Assembly (NCBI RefSeq): GCF_026262505.1
Contig: NC_067203.1
Span: 15,512,392-15,576,391, forward strand
Length of the DNA stretch: 64,000 bases
Direction: 5' to 3'
Source of the DNA: Trichomonas vaginalis G3
Lineage: Eukaryota; Parabasalia; Trichomonadida; Trichomonadidae
The notes below the pieces were generated by a model, which did not search any database, was not told the DNA's origin, and worked only from the letters and a program-made list of their open reading frames with translations. Below, in pieces: positions 29,431 through 41,698 of the stretch. A program made the translations under genes and the position numbers. Within the stretch, counting starts at the first letter, position 1; each line of letters opens with the position of its first letter.

Positions 29431-31638
29431 TCAAGAATCGATTTTTGCACCAAATGAAACAAGAAGATTAATCATTTCACTCTTATTCTCAAGCACAGCA
29501 ATATCAACAACAGTTTTTCCACTATTATTTTTTTCATTGATATTTGCACCGTGTTTAAGAAGAAGTTCGGCTGTTTCTTTATTATTATTTTTTATTGCAT
29601 AAAAAAGCGGGGTGTATCCTATCATATCCTTTACATTGATATTTGCACCATGAGAAAGAAGAAGTTCAGCTGTTTCTTTATGATTATTATATACGGCTTC
29701 ATGAAGAGCTGTTCTATATGCAGTGCCTTTTTCATCAATGTCTGTGCCACGTGAAATGAGAAATTCGATCATTGTTTGATTACCTTGAGCTGCTGCAAGC
29801 TGAAGAACCGAAGGACCACGATTACATTGTTTTTCGATACTTGCACCGTTTTCAAGAAGTAATTCGACTTTTTCTATATAACCATATGATACTGCAAGAT
29901 GAAGGGCTGTTTTATTTTGATCATTTCTTTCTTCGACATCTGCACCATATGAAATAAGAAGGTTGTCTATCTCTATATCACTATTATGTGCGTTCTTATG
30001 AAGTACTGTATCATTTTTATAATTTTTTGCAAAGAGATTGGCATCATGTGAAAGAAGAAGCTCAACGGTGTCTTTACTATGGTACCATGCTGCTCTATGT
30101 AGAGGGGTTTCTCCAATACCATCAATTGCTTCAATATTTGCGCCATGTGAAAGAAGAATCTCAGCTGTTTCTTTACTATTATATGCAGCTGCAATATGAA
30201 GGGGAGTTTCTTTATTAGTATCTTTTTCTTCAATATTTGCGCCATGTGAAATAAGAAGCTCAGCTGTTTCTTTATTATTATGTTGTGCTGCAACATGAAG
30301 AGCAGTATTTCCATATTTATCCTTTTCATTGATATTTGCTCCAAGTGTAATAAGAAACTCGGCTGTTTCTTTACTATTATATTGTGCTGCAAAATGAAGA
30401 ACTGTTTTTCCATATTCATCCTTTTCATTGATATTTGATCCATGTGAAAGAAGAAGCTCAACTATCTCTTTGTTATTATTACATGTTGATATATGAAGAG
30501 CAGTTCTTCCGTCCTTTCCTTTTCCACTGAGATTTGCACCATGTGATAGAAGGAATTTGATGATTTCATTATTATTTTCACCTACAGCATATATAAGAGG
30601 TGTTGCTCCATATACTATTGCATTGATATTTGCTCCCTGCGAAACAAGAAATTCAACTAATTCTTTATTATTTGTTTCAATTGCAAAATGAATGGCTGCT
30701 TTTCCATTTTGATTTGTTGCATTGATATTTGCACCGAGTGAAAGAAAATATTTGCAAAGTGATGAAATATCAAATATCGGTGAATATACAAAGCAAGTGT
30801 TAAAATCATTTGTTTGATCGAAATAAACAAAAAATGATTCAAGATTATAATAATCTCCACAATCTAATAAATCGATTTTAAGATTGTATTCATTCATCAA
30901 GAATGTAACAAAATCAATGTTGTGTGAAATAATTGCAAACTTCATGCATTTTTCATCTGGCTTTTGATATTTCAGACATTCACTCATGATTTCTTGATTT
31001 CCTCCTAAAAATGATAATTGAAGACATCTTTTAGTAACTTTTTCGTGAAATTTCGTTATTAACAACTTGAAACAATTAACTGAACCGTAGTAACAACATA
31101 CTTCAAAAATTGAAAGCGAATCTTTTAAATTCGCAAATAAATCGTTCCATGTAGTTGTATGATCACGAAAACCTTCTGTTTCTGTGAATGTGATGAATCT
31201 TTGTAGGTCATCATACATAATGGCTCTAAAAATTGAATTTTCTGAATAAATTTCGAGATCTGGTGATTCATTTCTTTCGATTTGAGCAAAATTTCTAATT
31301 GTTTGTCCGTATTCTTTGCAAAATAGATATTTGGAATTTTTATGAATACCTTTGACATCTGTTACGTGATATTCATCGCAGATGAGTTTGGCAAGTTTCA
31401 AATATGACTTTGCATAGCGATTATTATATGGAATGATATTTAAAATATCTCTAACAAGATTATTGAGAAGACATTTCTTTGAATCTATCAACTCTGTTTT
31501 GATCAAATTGTAAATCGAGTTTAATCCTTCTACATTTTCCGTTTTCAATTGGTATAACGCAGTATACGTATCAATGTAGCATTTATATGTACTTCTCAAT
31601 TCACTGAATTTATTTGGATGAGTGACTTGATCAGACAT
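29431..31638 (-). CDS. Ankyrin-repeat protein with DUF3447-type head (735 aa)
   Basis: The first ~190 residues are a non-repeat helical head (YKCYIDTYTALYQLK, then KAKLICDEYHV-like segments). A degenerate ankyrin/DUF3447-like region follows (VCCYYGSVNCFKLLIT, FLGGNQEIMSECLKYQKP, AIISHNIDFVTFLMNE), then about twelve canonical 33-residue ankyrin repeats to the C-terminus. This architecture is a hugely expanded family in T. vaginalis. The paralogue at 53.0-55.2 kb shares the head closely but is broken. The frame here is intact and there is no signal or TM segment. The role is probably protein-protein interaction. Confidence 0.9.
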   Translation of the reverse strand: MSDQVTHPNKFSELRSTYKCYIDTYTALYQLKTENVEGLNSIYNLIKTELIDSKKCLLNNLVRDILNIIPYNNRYAKSYLKLAKLICDEYHVTDVKGIHKNSKYLFCKEYGQTIRNFAQIERNESPDLEIYSENSIFRAIMYDDLQRFITFTETEGFRDHTTTWNDLFANLKDSLSIFEVCCYYGSVNCFKLLITKFHEKVTKRCLQLSFLGGNQEIMSECLKYQKPDEKCMKFAIISHNIDFVTFLMNEYNLKIDLLDCGDYYNLESFFVYFDQTNDFNTCFVYSPIFDISSLCKYFLSLGANINATNQNGKAAIHFAIETNNKELVEFLVSQGANINAIVYGATPLIYAVGENNNEIIKFLLSHGANLSGKGKDGRTALHISTCNNNKEIVELLLSHGSNINEKDEYGKTVLHFAAQYNSKETAEFLITLGANINEKDKYGNTALHVAAQHNNKETAELLISHGANIEEKDTNKETPLHIAAAYNSKETAEILLSHGANIEAIDGIGETPLHRAAWYHSKDTVELLLSHDANLFAKNYKNDTVLHKNAHNSDIEIDNLLISYGADVEERNDQNKTALHLAVSYGYIEKVELLLENGASIEKQCNRGPSVLQLAAAQGNQTMIEFLISRGTDIDEKGTAYRTALHEAVYNNHKETAELLLSHGANINVKDMIGYTPLFYAIKNNNKETAELLLKHGANINEKNNSGKTVVDIAVLENKSEMINLLVSFGAKIDS

Positions 31639-32176
31639 TAAAAATATTCAAAGAACATATCCATTTAACAAATTGAATTTGTTTATGTTATTAGGAAAAT
31701 AACCATATCATAGATATGGGAATCAATAACTGCAAAATTTCGGATATAATTTTTGAACATTGATGAAGTTTATCGATATATTGTGACAATATTAAAGTCG
31801 ATATTAATAAGATATTCATCAATAATCTACGTTCATTATTAAACGATTCAAATTATTCTTTTGTCATTACGATCTTGAATTGCTAACAGAAATACATTCT
31901 TACTTCTCTCAGGTAGCTGTAAAACTATTTTTGTAGAAAGTAGACAAATACTAATAAATTTTGATGATTCCGACTGTGATGAATCAAACTCTTACGATGA
32001 TTCAGATTAGTAATGGAATAAAGATTAATTTTGATGATTTAGACTAATTATTTATGAAAGATTAATTCTCATGATCGGGAATTTTAATGTTATAAAAGAT
32101 TAATTGTAATGACTAAGACTAATTATTGATTTATAAATAAAAATAAACATAATAAAAATAGAATTATGCATAATAA
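31639..32176. other. Intergenic region with a short acidic frame and degenerate repeats
   Basis: Near 31960-32140 a phrase of the form AAAGATTAATT..GATGAT..AGACTAAT recurs imperfectly. One plus-strand frame ends ...DDSDCDESNSYDDSD before a stop at ~32010 but has no convincing start. It may be a relic of an acidic C-terminus. No gene is called. Confidence 0.3.
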
Positions 32177-33152
32177 TCAATCAGATATTGTTTGGAACTG
32201 GATTGATGATTTGACAACTTTCTTCCTTCTAAGTAAAAGGACAATTATCGAAATAATCAAAGCAATAATGAATGCAGAAAGGAATGTAATTACAACAATT
32301 GAAACTGTTGCCCATCCTTTATCATAACTCTTATTAAATTTGAGGTGAATTGAAGAGTTAACAATTGTTGGAGTTGAAACAATTCGATCTTTACCAGAAA
32401 CGAATTGATCATTGACTAATATCAATTTACTCATCCATACTTCACAGTTTTCTGGTGTTCCTGCTTTAACAATCGAAAGATTCTGTAAATTATCAGGATC
32501 AACAAGTTCAAGATCAGTTATATAAACTTCAACTAATAATGGAAAAGATGCCTTATAAATAGTTATTTTGTGAATTGCACTTCCAGCAGAAACAGAAGGA
32601 ATAACTTCAATTCTAATGATTGCGTTACTGAAATCAACATCATCTGTTAATAATGTTGATGTTGCTGGTACTTTAATGATACCTGTGACAACAGCAGATT
32701 TCAAAATAACAGAAAGATTTCCATCCAAAATTAAAGAATTAATTGTTGGTCTATAATCCAAATTATAATGCATGAAAGTAAATGAAATATGCTTATGAAC
32801 AAAGAAAGATCCGAAATAAACAGAAGTTTGTGATGATATTTGTAACTCAAAGAAAGATAAATCGAATTCTTGATCAGGGAAAAAGATTGTTCGACTACTT
32901 GCTCCAATATGTAGCTTCGAAACTTTGGTGAATTTGAATGGCAAATAAGAAATATTTGTCTTCAAATAAATAGTTTGATAATTAAAGAACTCAATGTTCT
33001 TATTAATCCTGTAAGTATCAAAATTATACATTGTATCAATACGAATAGTACAATATGGCTTTTCAGCAACGAAATGGAGATTTCCTTGAAGAGAATCAAT
33101 TTCTTCTTTGATCTGTATATTCAATGTTTCAGCGGAAAGAATGAAATTAATA
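32177..33152 (-). pseudogene. 3' half of the mariner-split surface-protein gene (with TM segment)
   Basis: This continues the reading frame of the 34.4-36.5 kb segment on the other side of the mariner. The visible frame begins in the insertion flank (NFILSAETLNIQIKEE) and runs ~320 residues of beta-rich, Asn/Ser/Thr-rich ectodomain. It ends with a hydrophobic helix (VSIVVITFLSAFIIALIISI), a basic stop-transfer RRKK and a short cytoplasmic tail ending FQTISD. No ATG starts this part, so by itself it is unlikely to be made. The topology is type I membrane. Confidence 0.85.
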
Positions 33153-34452
33153 TAGGGTGTCCAAAGGTGTGTTTAGCACAAACCTGAATACTGCGAATAG
33201 AAATAAACAAGTTACATATATATAAAGTTTATTTAAATATAATCACCATTGGATTCAATCACGCGTTCGCAGCGATCGATCCAGGCTTCAAAGACACGCT
33301 TTAAATCATCATGAGAAAATTGCTCAAATTGCTCTCTTACAAAATTTTCAAGATCATCTGGACTCGCGAATTCGCGTCCTTCAGCTCTCTTTTTTAGCGT
33401 GCCGAATAAATAAAAGTCAGAGGGTGCAATATCAGGTGAATAAATTTGGTTTGGAACAACTTTGACATTGTTTTCCACCAAGTAATTCATTACCTTATGA
33501 CTTTTGTGAACTCTTGAATTATCAAAATGAATTGCAAACTTTTGTTTTTGTTGTTTGGATTTCTCAAACTCATCAGAATTGATAATTTGAGTAAGAACAT
33601 TGTCAATTAGATACTGAGCATTCATCGTATTAGGTTTTTGAAGAATATCAATTGCGATGATGCCATTCACGCCCCAAAAAACCGACAACATCATCATTGG
33701 TGTGTCAATTTTTTTCTTCGGGAATGTTTGCGGATTTTCATCCTTCGGGATCCACATGATTTTGGCTTCTGTTGCATATTGAAACCAAGACTCGTCCCCT
33801 GTTACTAAAAAGCGAAACTTCTTGGATTGATACGCACCCAATATAGAGAGGGGCTCTTTCGAAGATTGGACTCTAGATTTTTTTTGAACTGAATTAAGGT
33901 TGTGCGGAACCCAACGTGTATACGCTAGTTTGTAGTTCAAATAATTGTGCAGATAATAACTGACTGTTGTACGTGGTATCTTTGTCATCTCCTCTATCCT
34001 TCTGAGTGATGCTCTTGGTCTTCATCTAGCGCTTGAAGAATTGCTTTGATTTTTCTTTGATCCGGCGATTTTTTGTCAATTTTTATGATGGCGCCTTTTT
34101 GTTCATGAAGTGATACATCCTAACATGATACGTTACAGTGGAATAGCTAGGAGCATCCATACCGAAGCATTTACCAATGTCTCGTAGATTTTTTACAGTC
34201 TTTGCATTTTTTTGCAAGAGCGAGGATGTTTTCTTTATGATTCATTAAAAAAATGAAAAAAATCCCGCAAAAATTTCCCGCGAAACCGCCTCTTGTCTCA
34301 AAATTCATTTTATATCCCGGCATGGCGCCAAAATACAACATACTCATCATATACATATATTCATATTTTTTATTATATATTTATAATCAGCATATATCTC
34401 CTTTAATAGTCTCATATAGAGCGCTGTGCTAAACGCACCTTTGGACACCCTA
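33153..34452 (-). mobile_element. Mariner-family transposon (Tvmar1-like), 1,300 bp, inserted in a host gene
   Basis: The 28-bp terminal inverted repeats are at 33153-33180 and 34425-34452 (TAGGGTGTCCAAAGG...TTTAGCACA, one mismatch) and are flanked by TA on both sides. Size, end sequence and a D,D34D transposase fit mariner; from memory Tvmar1 of T. vaginalis is ~1.3 kb with ~28-bp ends. The N-terminal part of the transposase frame is broken by at least three frame changes between ~34260 and 33990, so this copy is probably not autonomous. Both ends are well preserved, so it could still be moved in trans. Confidence 0.93.
33233..33988 (-). CDS. Mariner transposase, catalytic C-terminal part (251-aa open segment)
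   Basis: The DDE/D catalytic series is complete in this segment: D65 in VTGDESWF, D156 in HFDNSRVH and D191 in SPDIAPSDFYLF, with exactly 34 residues between the last two, the mariner hallmark. The final WVPHNL motif of mariners is also present. The upstream DNA-binding helix-turn-helix region is present only as out-of-frame pieces (for example MNHKENILALAKKCKD, then VKNLRDIGKCFGMDAPS). The protein would cut and paste at TA sites if whole. As it stands it lacks its DNA-binding domain. Confidence 0.9.
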   Translation of the reverse strand: MTKIPRTTVSYYLHNYLNYKLAYTRWVPHNLNSVQKKSRVQSSKEPLSILGAYQSKKFRFLVTGDESWFQYATEAKIMWIPKDENPQTFPKKKIDTPMMMLSVFWGVNGIIAIDILQKPNTMNAQYLIDNVLTQIINSDEFEKSKQQKQKFAIHFDNSRVHKSHKVMNYLVENNVKVVPNQIYSPDIAPSDFYLFGTLKKRAEGREFASPDDLENFVREQFEQFSHDDLKRVFEAWIDRCERVIESNGDYI

Positions 34453-36511
34453 TATTCTTGAGTCTTGCAGTATCAGCTGAATGAGTATTAAAAGAAACAG
34501 TTGAATTTGTGAGTCTAACAATAACAAAATTATGATAAATAATACAATTAATAGTCTTAAATGAATCTATGTGTCTATCTTTGAGTTCAGACATATCTAT
34601 TGTTAATTTAACATCAGAGAAATTGAAAAATTTATATGTGTTTTCTGTCAATTTCGATTCTTGTAACAAACTTAATTGTTTGATTGAAAATTCTTTGGAT
34701 TCATCCAGAGGATCAATATCTAAATTAACATTAGATAAATTAAGACATTTGATGTATGTACCAAGAGTTTTCGTGTGTCGAAGTGTTATATCTATTGTAT
34801 GATCTGCAATAGAATTAATTGTTACATCAACTTCTGATTTAAGAGGTTCAAAATCCAAAGCAATTGTCAATGAAGAAGAAATAGAGAAATTAATTGTTTC
34901 TGTTTCTCTTGTTAACAAATTTACCCATTGCGAGAAGTTGTCATGACTGAAAAAGAAGTCATGGCCTTTACAAACATCATAATTTCCATAAGCATCATAA
35001 CAAATATCAATATCTATTTCTCTTGGCGAATTCTTGTAATAAATACCAAAACATGATTGTTCTTCACTTATTTTTTCACAAACATAATTAAAATTGAATT
35101 TCATTTGTGTCTGGATATTCAATTTATAATGCATATCATAACAAGATAAATTATGAGAACATTGTATCCAAAATCTCTTGTTTTTGTTCTTTTGTATTGT
35201 TTCTTCATCTGGAAGAACATTTCTATAAAACAATTCAATCAATGAATTATTAATTAATGAATTATTCGTGTACAAACCTGTTGGTTTTATTAATGATGGC
35301 TTGAAATAATAATGAACATAATGCTGTAGATGAATAGCACTCGATTTAACTGATGCATCTTCAAGAGTTATCATGTCATCTGCAATTAAATCAAGATTTT
35401 TAGGTTCAAAAGTCATTGAATTCCTGAATTGAAGATTAGAAACTCTTATTGGTTGGTATTCATTACAACTTAAATCAGGAGGACTAACAATAATGATTTC
35501 CCTGCAAAGAATTGGTGGATGATCAATAACTGTTTCAATTCTAACAACACCACCATCGAATTGGAACCCGTAGAAGAAAACTTGTGATGAATACATGATG
35601 TTGAGTGTTGTCTTAACATTGGTTAATATCTTAAATGGAACGTAAGTGACACTTGTTCCAAATACTAATGATCCATGAGTAACATCAACTAAAACAGCAT
35701 TAGAAGTGTCTAATGCGATACTATATATGACGGTAATGAGGCTGTCACCACCTAATGTGATGAAAATAACAGCAATCGATGAATATTCTGACATCCAATA
35801 ATATTGTATACTTGATTTGGGTTCTTCGATGTTTAATTCGATTTCTTTAGAGTTAATAAACAGTAAATGAACTAAAAAGTTGGCTGAAGCGTAGTTTAAA
35901 CGTATTTCTGTTTGATATACTGATAATTGGCAAGATTGATCATCGAAAATGACTCTGGAGAGACGATTGTTGTGTTCAGGAAACTTTTCTAAGTATAAAT
36001 TAACTGATTTCTCCGCAGGATACGTAATATTTGGTTTATATATTATAACTGAGTGAGTATCGACTCGTTGAAAGTCCGAAATATCGGTAAACGTAGTTTG
36101 TAATTGGTTTAGAATCTGTAATCGAACTTTTGTGTTGATTTGGTGAGTTGTTATATTAAAAATTGTCAATAAATCTAGACCCATTATAGATATGTCGTGA
36201 GTTGATCTAAATGTAATGTCTGCGTTCGATATTAAAAGGTTGGATGATGAAACAAAATTTGATTCGGGAATTTCTATCCAAGGTTTACCGGTAATGCCGA
36301 AAAAAGGTGCTTCCAATCGATCTAAATATAGTATAAATTTTGTCGAATTGGAGTTAAACAGTCGAAATTCGACATTATCATAGTATAAATATTGGTACAT
36401 ATCTTCGGAATTGTTTAAAATTGTCTCATTTTCATAGCATATGCTTTGGGGATTGTGATCCGCATAGCAAAACTTTCCTGAAAATACACCAATAAGAAAA
36501 AACGAAAGCAT
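34453..36511 (-). pseudogene. 5' half of the mariner-split large surface-protein gene (signal peptide + ectodomain)
   Basis: The frame starts MLSFFLIGVFSGKFCYA, a good signal peptide, and runs ~690 residues of Asn/Ser/Thr-rich, beta-rich ectodomain with scattered Cys. It then enters the mariner end and stops within it (at 34412). Removing the element and one TA leaves an uninterrupted frame into the 33152-32177 part: Leu-Lys-Asn-Ile-Asn-Phe. The intact gene would encode ~1,010 residues, a type I membrane protein, probably surface-exposed. I do not recognise the ectodomain family. An Inr lies 25-30 bases upstream of the ATG. A truncated, secreted form could still be made from this half. Confidence 0.85.
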
Positions 36512-36535
36512 TTAATTTTAAAAATCTGTCAAAAA

Positions 36536-36541
36536 AAGTGA
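36536..36541 (-). promoter_or_regulatory. Inr-type initiator of the split surface-protein gene
   Basis: On the minus strand this reads TCACTT followed by a T run, 25 bases before the ATG at 36511. Confidence 0.5.
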
Positions 36542-39500
36542 GTGATTTTAGATCTTTTGATGTGTGATGTTTTTTACATTAATGCTCATATGTCAACGTT
36601 TTTCAAGAACATTGTTTTCACTTCATTATAATGTTTGATTTATCACAAAATTAACCTTCGGATCCAAAAAACTTAGAAAAACTCGATATTATAAAGAGCA
36701 CATTCTTATCTTACACATGATTGAGATTTTTTTCGATTTCAAAGATCAAATCTATTCTGATTTTATTCGTATTAGTGAAATATGAATAAATATAAGATGT
36801 TTTGAGAAAATCAAAGATCATATCAGTATATCTTTGAACATTCTTATATATCTATGATATTTCCCGAAATGAATTTACTCATAATTTTGAAGAATAGTGA
36901 TCAGTAGTTCAATTTAGAGGGGTTTTATTATTAATTTGAACAATGATATTTCATTACTAATGTGTGTTTGTTCTAATAGTTCTCTCTTTTGCTAATTCAA
37001 ATATAACCAAAATGAGTATGTGAACGAGGCAAATATTTCCTTGTTATGTTATAGTCTAGACCAAAATATCACAATAGGATTATGAGAACATGAATAAATA
37101 TATGTTTCTCATGGTCGATAAATATAATTTTGATATGTTGATCTAAAAACCTATAACAGAAGAAATTATATATCATTGTATCAAAGGACATGGCATTGTA
37201 CCTATTTATCTTAAAATGATATTGAAAATGCAAAGATTAGAGAGTGTTAACCTTGTTTGTATAATTAAAATAGGATACTATGGAATAGGAGAATGTTAAT
37301 ATGATATGAATGCTGATGTATTTTAAAAAGATGTTGAAAAATCCAATCGAATAAACTCAAGACTGATATGAAAACAATACTGCAGATGACAAAAAATTTA
37401 TGCATTAACTTTGGATACAATATTTTACATTTAGAAGTCAATAATTTATAACTTTCATTCTTCCAATTTGAACCCTCTTTTCTTAATTATATTTAGATTA
37501 ATTTCGTTACTATTTTAGCTATACAAATCCTTTTCTCTTATTTAATTTATTCTTATAAATGTTTATCTTTCAAAATTTTTGATTTTTTTCTCAAAATGGT
37601 TATCTAAGATAGAAAACAAAAAGAATAAGAGTTGGCTTTGCTGCTTTTAATGACATTTTGTTCGTTTTCTCAACTCTTACAATGAAATATGCTCAGTATT
37701 GGTTTTTTCAATAAGTATTCAAAAGTACAAAGATCGAGAAAAATAGTAATAGTTATATTCAACATGCATCAGTAAATGAATTTTCCTTCTCGATATCTTG
37801 AAATGCATGTAAAAAAATCGTCTGACCTAATGACAAAAATAGTATTCAATGATCAATGCAAAATATTATCAGGCAATTATGGTCTTAAAAACAGAAAAAA
37901 ATTCTATGTTCACGTAAAGAAAATTTTGCAATTTTTGAAAGAAGGGATCAAATCAACAAGAAATTTTTCAGAGTCTAATTTTTTTATTTAGTACACATGC
38001 TCAATAAATGGTATTTTAGAGGGAAAAATGTTCAATGAAAATAAATTTTAAATAAGAGGTAGGGCAACGATAGAAAATTTTTGGAAAAAAAGTTCGGAGA
38101 TCTTAAACGTATCATATTCCCTGCATGGTTTGGTATCTTCCGCCATGCGTTGTGCCAAACATATTGACACTTTCCAATAATTAATTTATGGTATGAGTCA
38201 CAGAGTTAGATTATAAAAAGAAAGTAAATAATTGCAATTAGAAATCATATATGTCGGAAATCAAATGTTGATGAGCAGAAACCTTTTACTCATCATAAAA
38301 GAGATAAATCACTAAAGATTTGTATACATTAAAATTTGATATTTGGTGCTCGAAAACTGTCTGATGGGACTCCTCCAAAATGAACCAATCTATCGCTGAG
38401 GACCAAATTAGATGATGTGGATGGTGTATTCTCTAATTCTAACTTAGGAAGAATGGGAAAAAACGAATGACGACAACAAGTCAAACATAGATTAAATATC
38501 TATGAATCAATAAAGTATATGTGCATTGAAGGTGATAACGATCACTTGAGGCTTATAACTCTTTGACTAAATTATGCAATAATTAAATATAATCATTTTT
38601 ATATTTTTATACTGATAGTAATTAATATACTATCCTGCTTAATAAATGGTATGATCAAATTTGTTTGAAAATTTAATTATGTATATGAAACTATGTCTTC
38701 TATATAAAAATCAAAATTTTCGGACGAACGTAGATTGAACCTTTATGAAAATCTATCATTTTTGTTAATTGAGTTAATATGAATCTTTTACATATGTATA
38801 TATAGCATTGATAGCTTATATAATCATGGTTTATTCCATATTAACATATTTTTTCAGTTAAATTTGTTAATAATATCATGTAACAAATTAATTCAAGATT
38901 AGAATGTCTAAAAAATGCTAACAAATAAGAACAAAATACGATTTCTCGACTTAAATTTTAATATGGAGTAGTTTTTCGTTTAAATCTAATTAAAAATGAA
39001 TAAAAACTTATCTTGTACTATTTTCATTCAAAGATTTTAATAATGTAAATCATGCATTTTCATAATTCAGTACAGTTCTTTTTAGAATTAAAGTTGATGA
39101 GGATGATATTTGTGATTTAAAATAATTTGTTAATGTTCACTTTTATTCATCACCTTGTGGTATGCCCTAAAGCAATAGCATTATCAATTCTGCTGAATTG
39201 ATCAACTCAAAATTCCAAAAAAAATTCAAAATTTCAAAAATGAAATTAAACAATTTGAATTTTCACATGAAAAAATCAATTTCGAAAAAAATTTGGAAAA
39301 TCAAAGTATTTGATAATTAGTCAAATAATCAATTTACATCGTTTTTACTCATAAAAAACAACTAATTTTTGATTTTGATATCATATTTGATAAATACTCA
39401 TTCCAGAGTTGACGTAATGTATTAATTATTGTTAGAGATATTGCTTTCGCAGCAAAATTCTTATTTCATGAAAAAAAAAAAAATGATTTTATTCCAACAA

Positions 39501-40316
39501 AAACAAGTAAACAGATGAATGGAAACGTACTATATTTTCATAAATGTAGTAATCAGCGTGTCGGCTTTTGTTTATCATGTTCGAGTCAAAATGTATTAAC
39601 TGTAATAAGAAATATTCGAAGATTATATGAAGTATTGAGCATTCTTTGTAGAAATATTTGTAATTCATTACTAACATATATAATCAAGTTGTTTTTTTTT
39701 CCTTATTGCAATAATTTTGTCTGATTTTAATAACTTTTCATGTATACGAGTTGTGTGAATATGCATCATAATATGCGTAAATATACTTATTTGCGACGAA
39801 TAATGTGGTTGCATAATGGAGGTGCTAAATTTTGATTTTTAATATGGGGCTTTGGTATGTATAATCATGTTCTTATCTCAACGTAGGAGTATTGGTGCAA
39901 TATGATTAAAATTTACGAGGTTGATCTTAAATTGAATAATTCTGGAGTATAAATCACAATGCAGCTAATTCTATGTTAAAGATAGATACAGATTGTAGTA
40001 ATCAATTAGGGAGTACAAATTCATTCTTTCATTTCTGTCGTATTGAGCAGAAAGGAAGAGATCATAACCCTAGGAAAAAAAGCCCAAATTTGTCACTTTT
40101 CATAGTACGTTAAACTCAATTCGCTCGGCGAATGCCGAGCACACGTACTCATCATTCAACATAATATTCTCATTCTTTGGTTATTATAGTGCCAGACAAC
40201 ACAAGATTTCAAAGAATTACTTGAGTTTTCAATTAATCTTAATCCGATTTTAGATTTATCGAGAACTCCATCATCACAATCACATACTTCAGTGCGGTAA
40301 CTACAATTATCCATAT

Positions 40317-40379
40317 ACAGAAGGAAGTTCTTTTCGAACAACTCATTTGGAGTCTGTTTTGGAAAGAACTTCTTTCTGT
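40317..40379. repeat. 17-bp hairpin, one mismatch
   Basis: ACAGAAGGAAGTTCTTT (40317-40333) is complementary to 40363-40379 except for one base. It lies within a short open frame that I do not regard as a gene. Confidence 0.5.
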
Positions 40380-40575
40380 CCGACTTAATTTCATAGTTCC
40401 TGATCAACCAAAAGACAGAAACCACACACTATCTACTTAGGAAAGGAGTTCTTTCTAAATCTTCCTTAAATTGAGATTTTACGAGAGATAACCCTTCTAT
40501 TGCACTTAAAAATGAACATTTTGATATCTTTAGTATCACACAAGGTCATATATAGTATTTCATCTACATGAATAC

Positions 40576-40624
40576 ATTCATCTTTCGAAGTCTCTCATTA
40601 AATGGGAGGCTTCGAAAGATGAAT
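40576..40624. repeat. Near-perfect ~23-bp hairpin
   Basis: ATTCATCTTTCGAAG (from 40576) pairs exactly with CTTCGAAAGATGAAT (to 40624). The inner bases pair mostly, with G-T wobbles, around a 2-4 base loop. Confidence 0.65.
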
Positions 40625-41698
40625 CGTTTTATTCATACAACTTTAAATCTCGAACACATTTAGAGAGTGAGTATATCATTTTATTCTTGTTTTGAGTTTA
40701 TTCTGATTCAAAATTGCAGTGAAAACAGAAGTTCACACATCATATCTGAATGTGAGCTCATCTATACTTATACGATCTCAATACCTCCACTCTAAGCATA
40801 AGAGGTGAAGTTATATAAAAATTATCAGATGCGTTGAAGTCTCAAAAGTATTGCCTGAATGCTTGTTTCATATTTGTCCAAGTAGTTTCAATGAATAAAT
40901 GTATTGTTTTTTATAATTTCGATTTATTTTTAGAAAATATTCAATATAAACCTTTATTGTGTTATTTACATCTCATAAATTCTCTGTATAAATCATATAA
41001 AAGCGCGTTTTACCCCTATGAATCAAGAAATTCATTCAATATTCATGGTATATTTATTAAATTTATACGATTTACTAATAATCAATATTATATCCTCATA
41101 AATAGCAATATATTTTGGTAATCTATGATAATCATATACAATATTTGAAATCAAATTTTCATTAGTTTAGGTTCCTTGTTAATAGTAAACCATTATATTT
41201 ATTACTAATAAGAAAATCTATGTGTCGTATTGAAATTCAATAAAATTACTTATTCGGTCCAAAAAAACAAATTAGATAAAATTTTTCTTTTTTTATGTAA
41301 TTTTTGTTTTTCATTTTTCTCAAGATCCTAAGTTATGTTCTAACTTTTGACATCATATCCTATCATGCTAGGCTATATATTATAGCATATCCAAAAGGCA
41401 AGGAAATCTATCAGAGAAGCCTTTTTGACCTATCGTTGCCCTACCTCTATTCATCCTACTTTTGAGATTCTATTATTACATTCTGTGAATATTTTCGAAT
41501 CATTGTAATATAATTTTTTAAACTACATTTTATACTATCAAAATTGAGTCAATAACAATTCAATATGAATTCAAAATTGAGAAAATTTTACTGTGGTATC
41601 TTCAGAAATTGATTAAGTTTCATATCATCAGTAATATATGAGAACCAATTTATTTGGATCGATATTCAAAATATAAATTTGAAGGGCAATTAAGTTAA

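Larger units (their letters stand above)
38055..41448. repeat. 19-bp perfect inverted repeats 3.4 kb apart (possible element ends)
   Basis: AGAGGTAGGGCAACGATAG at 38055-38073 and its exact complement at 41430-41448 bracket most of the gene-free region. Neither the flanks nor the inner sequences match, and no target duplication is visible. An old element is possible but unproven. Confidence 0.4.
36542..41698. other. 5.1 kb gene-free region with inverted repeats and hairpins
   Basis: No frame longer than ~95 codons here shows coding character. The region includes the 19-bp inverted pair at 38055-38073/41430-41448 and two hairpins at 40317-40379 and 40576-40624. It may be a decayed non-autonomous element or an accumulation of relics. 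Confidence 0.6.

Noticed and set aside
40156-40425. 89-codon minus-strand frame in the gene desert
   Set aside because: It overlaps a 17-bp hairpin and has no family; at most it is a relic.
37776-41121. Other 60-95-codon frames in the 36.5-41.7 kb region
   Set aside because: Their length and composition are expected by chance; no motifs or promoters.
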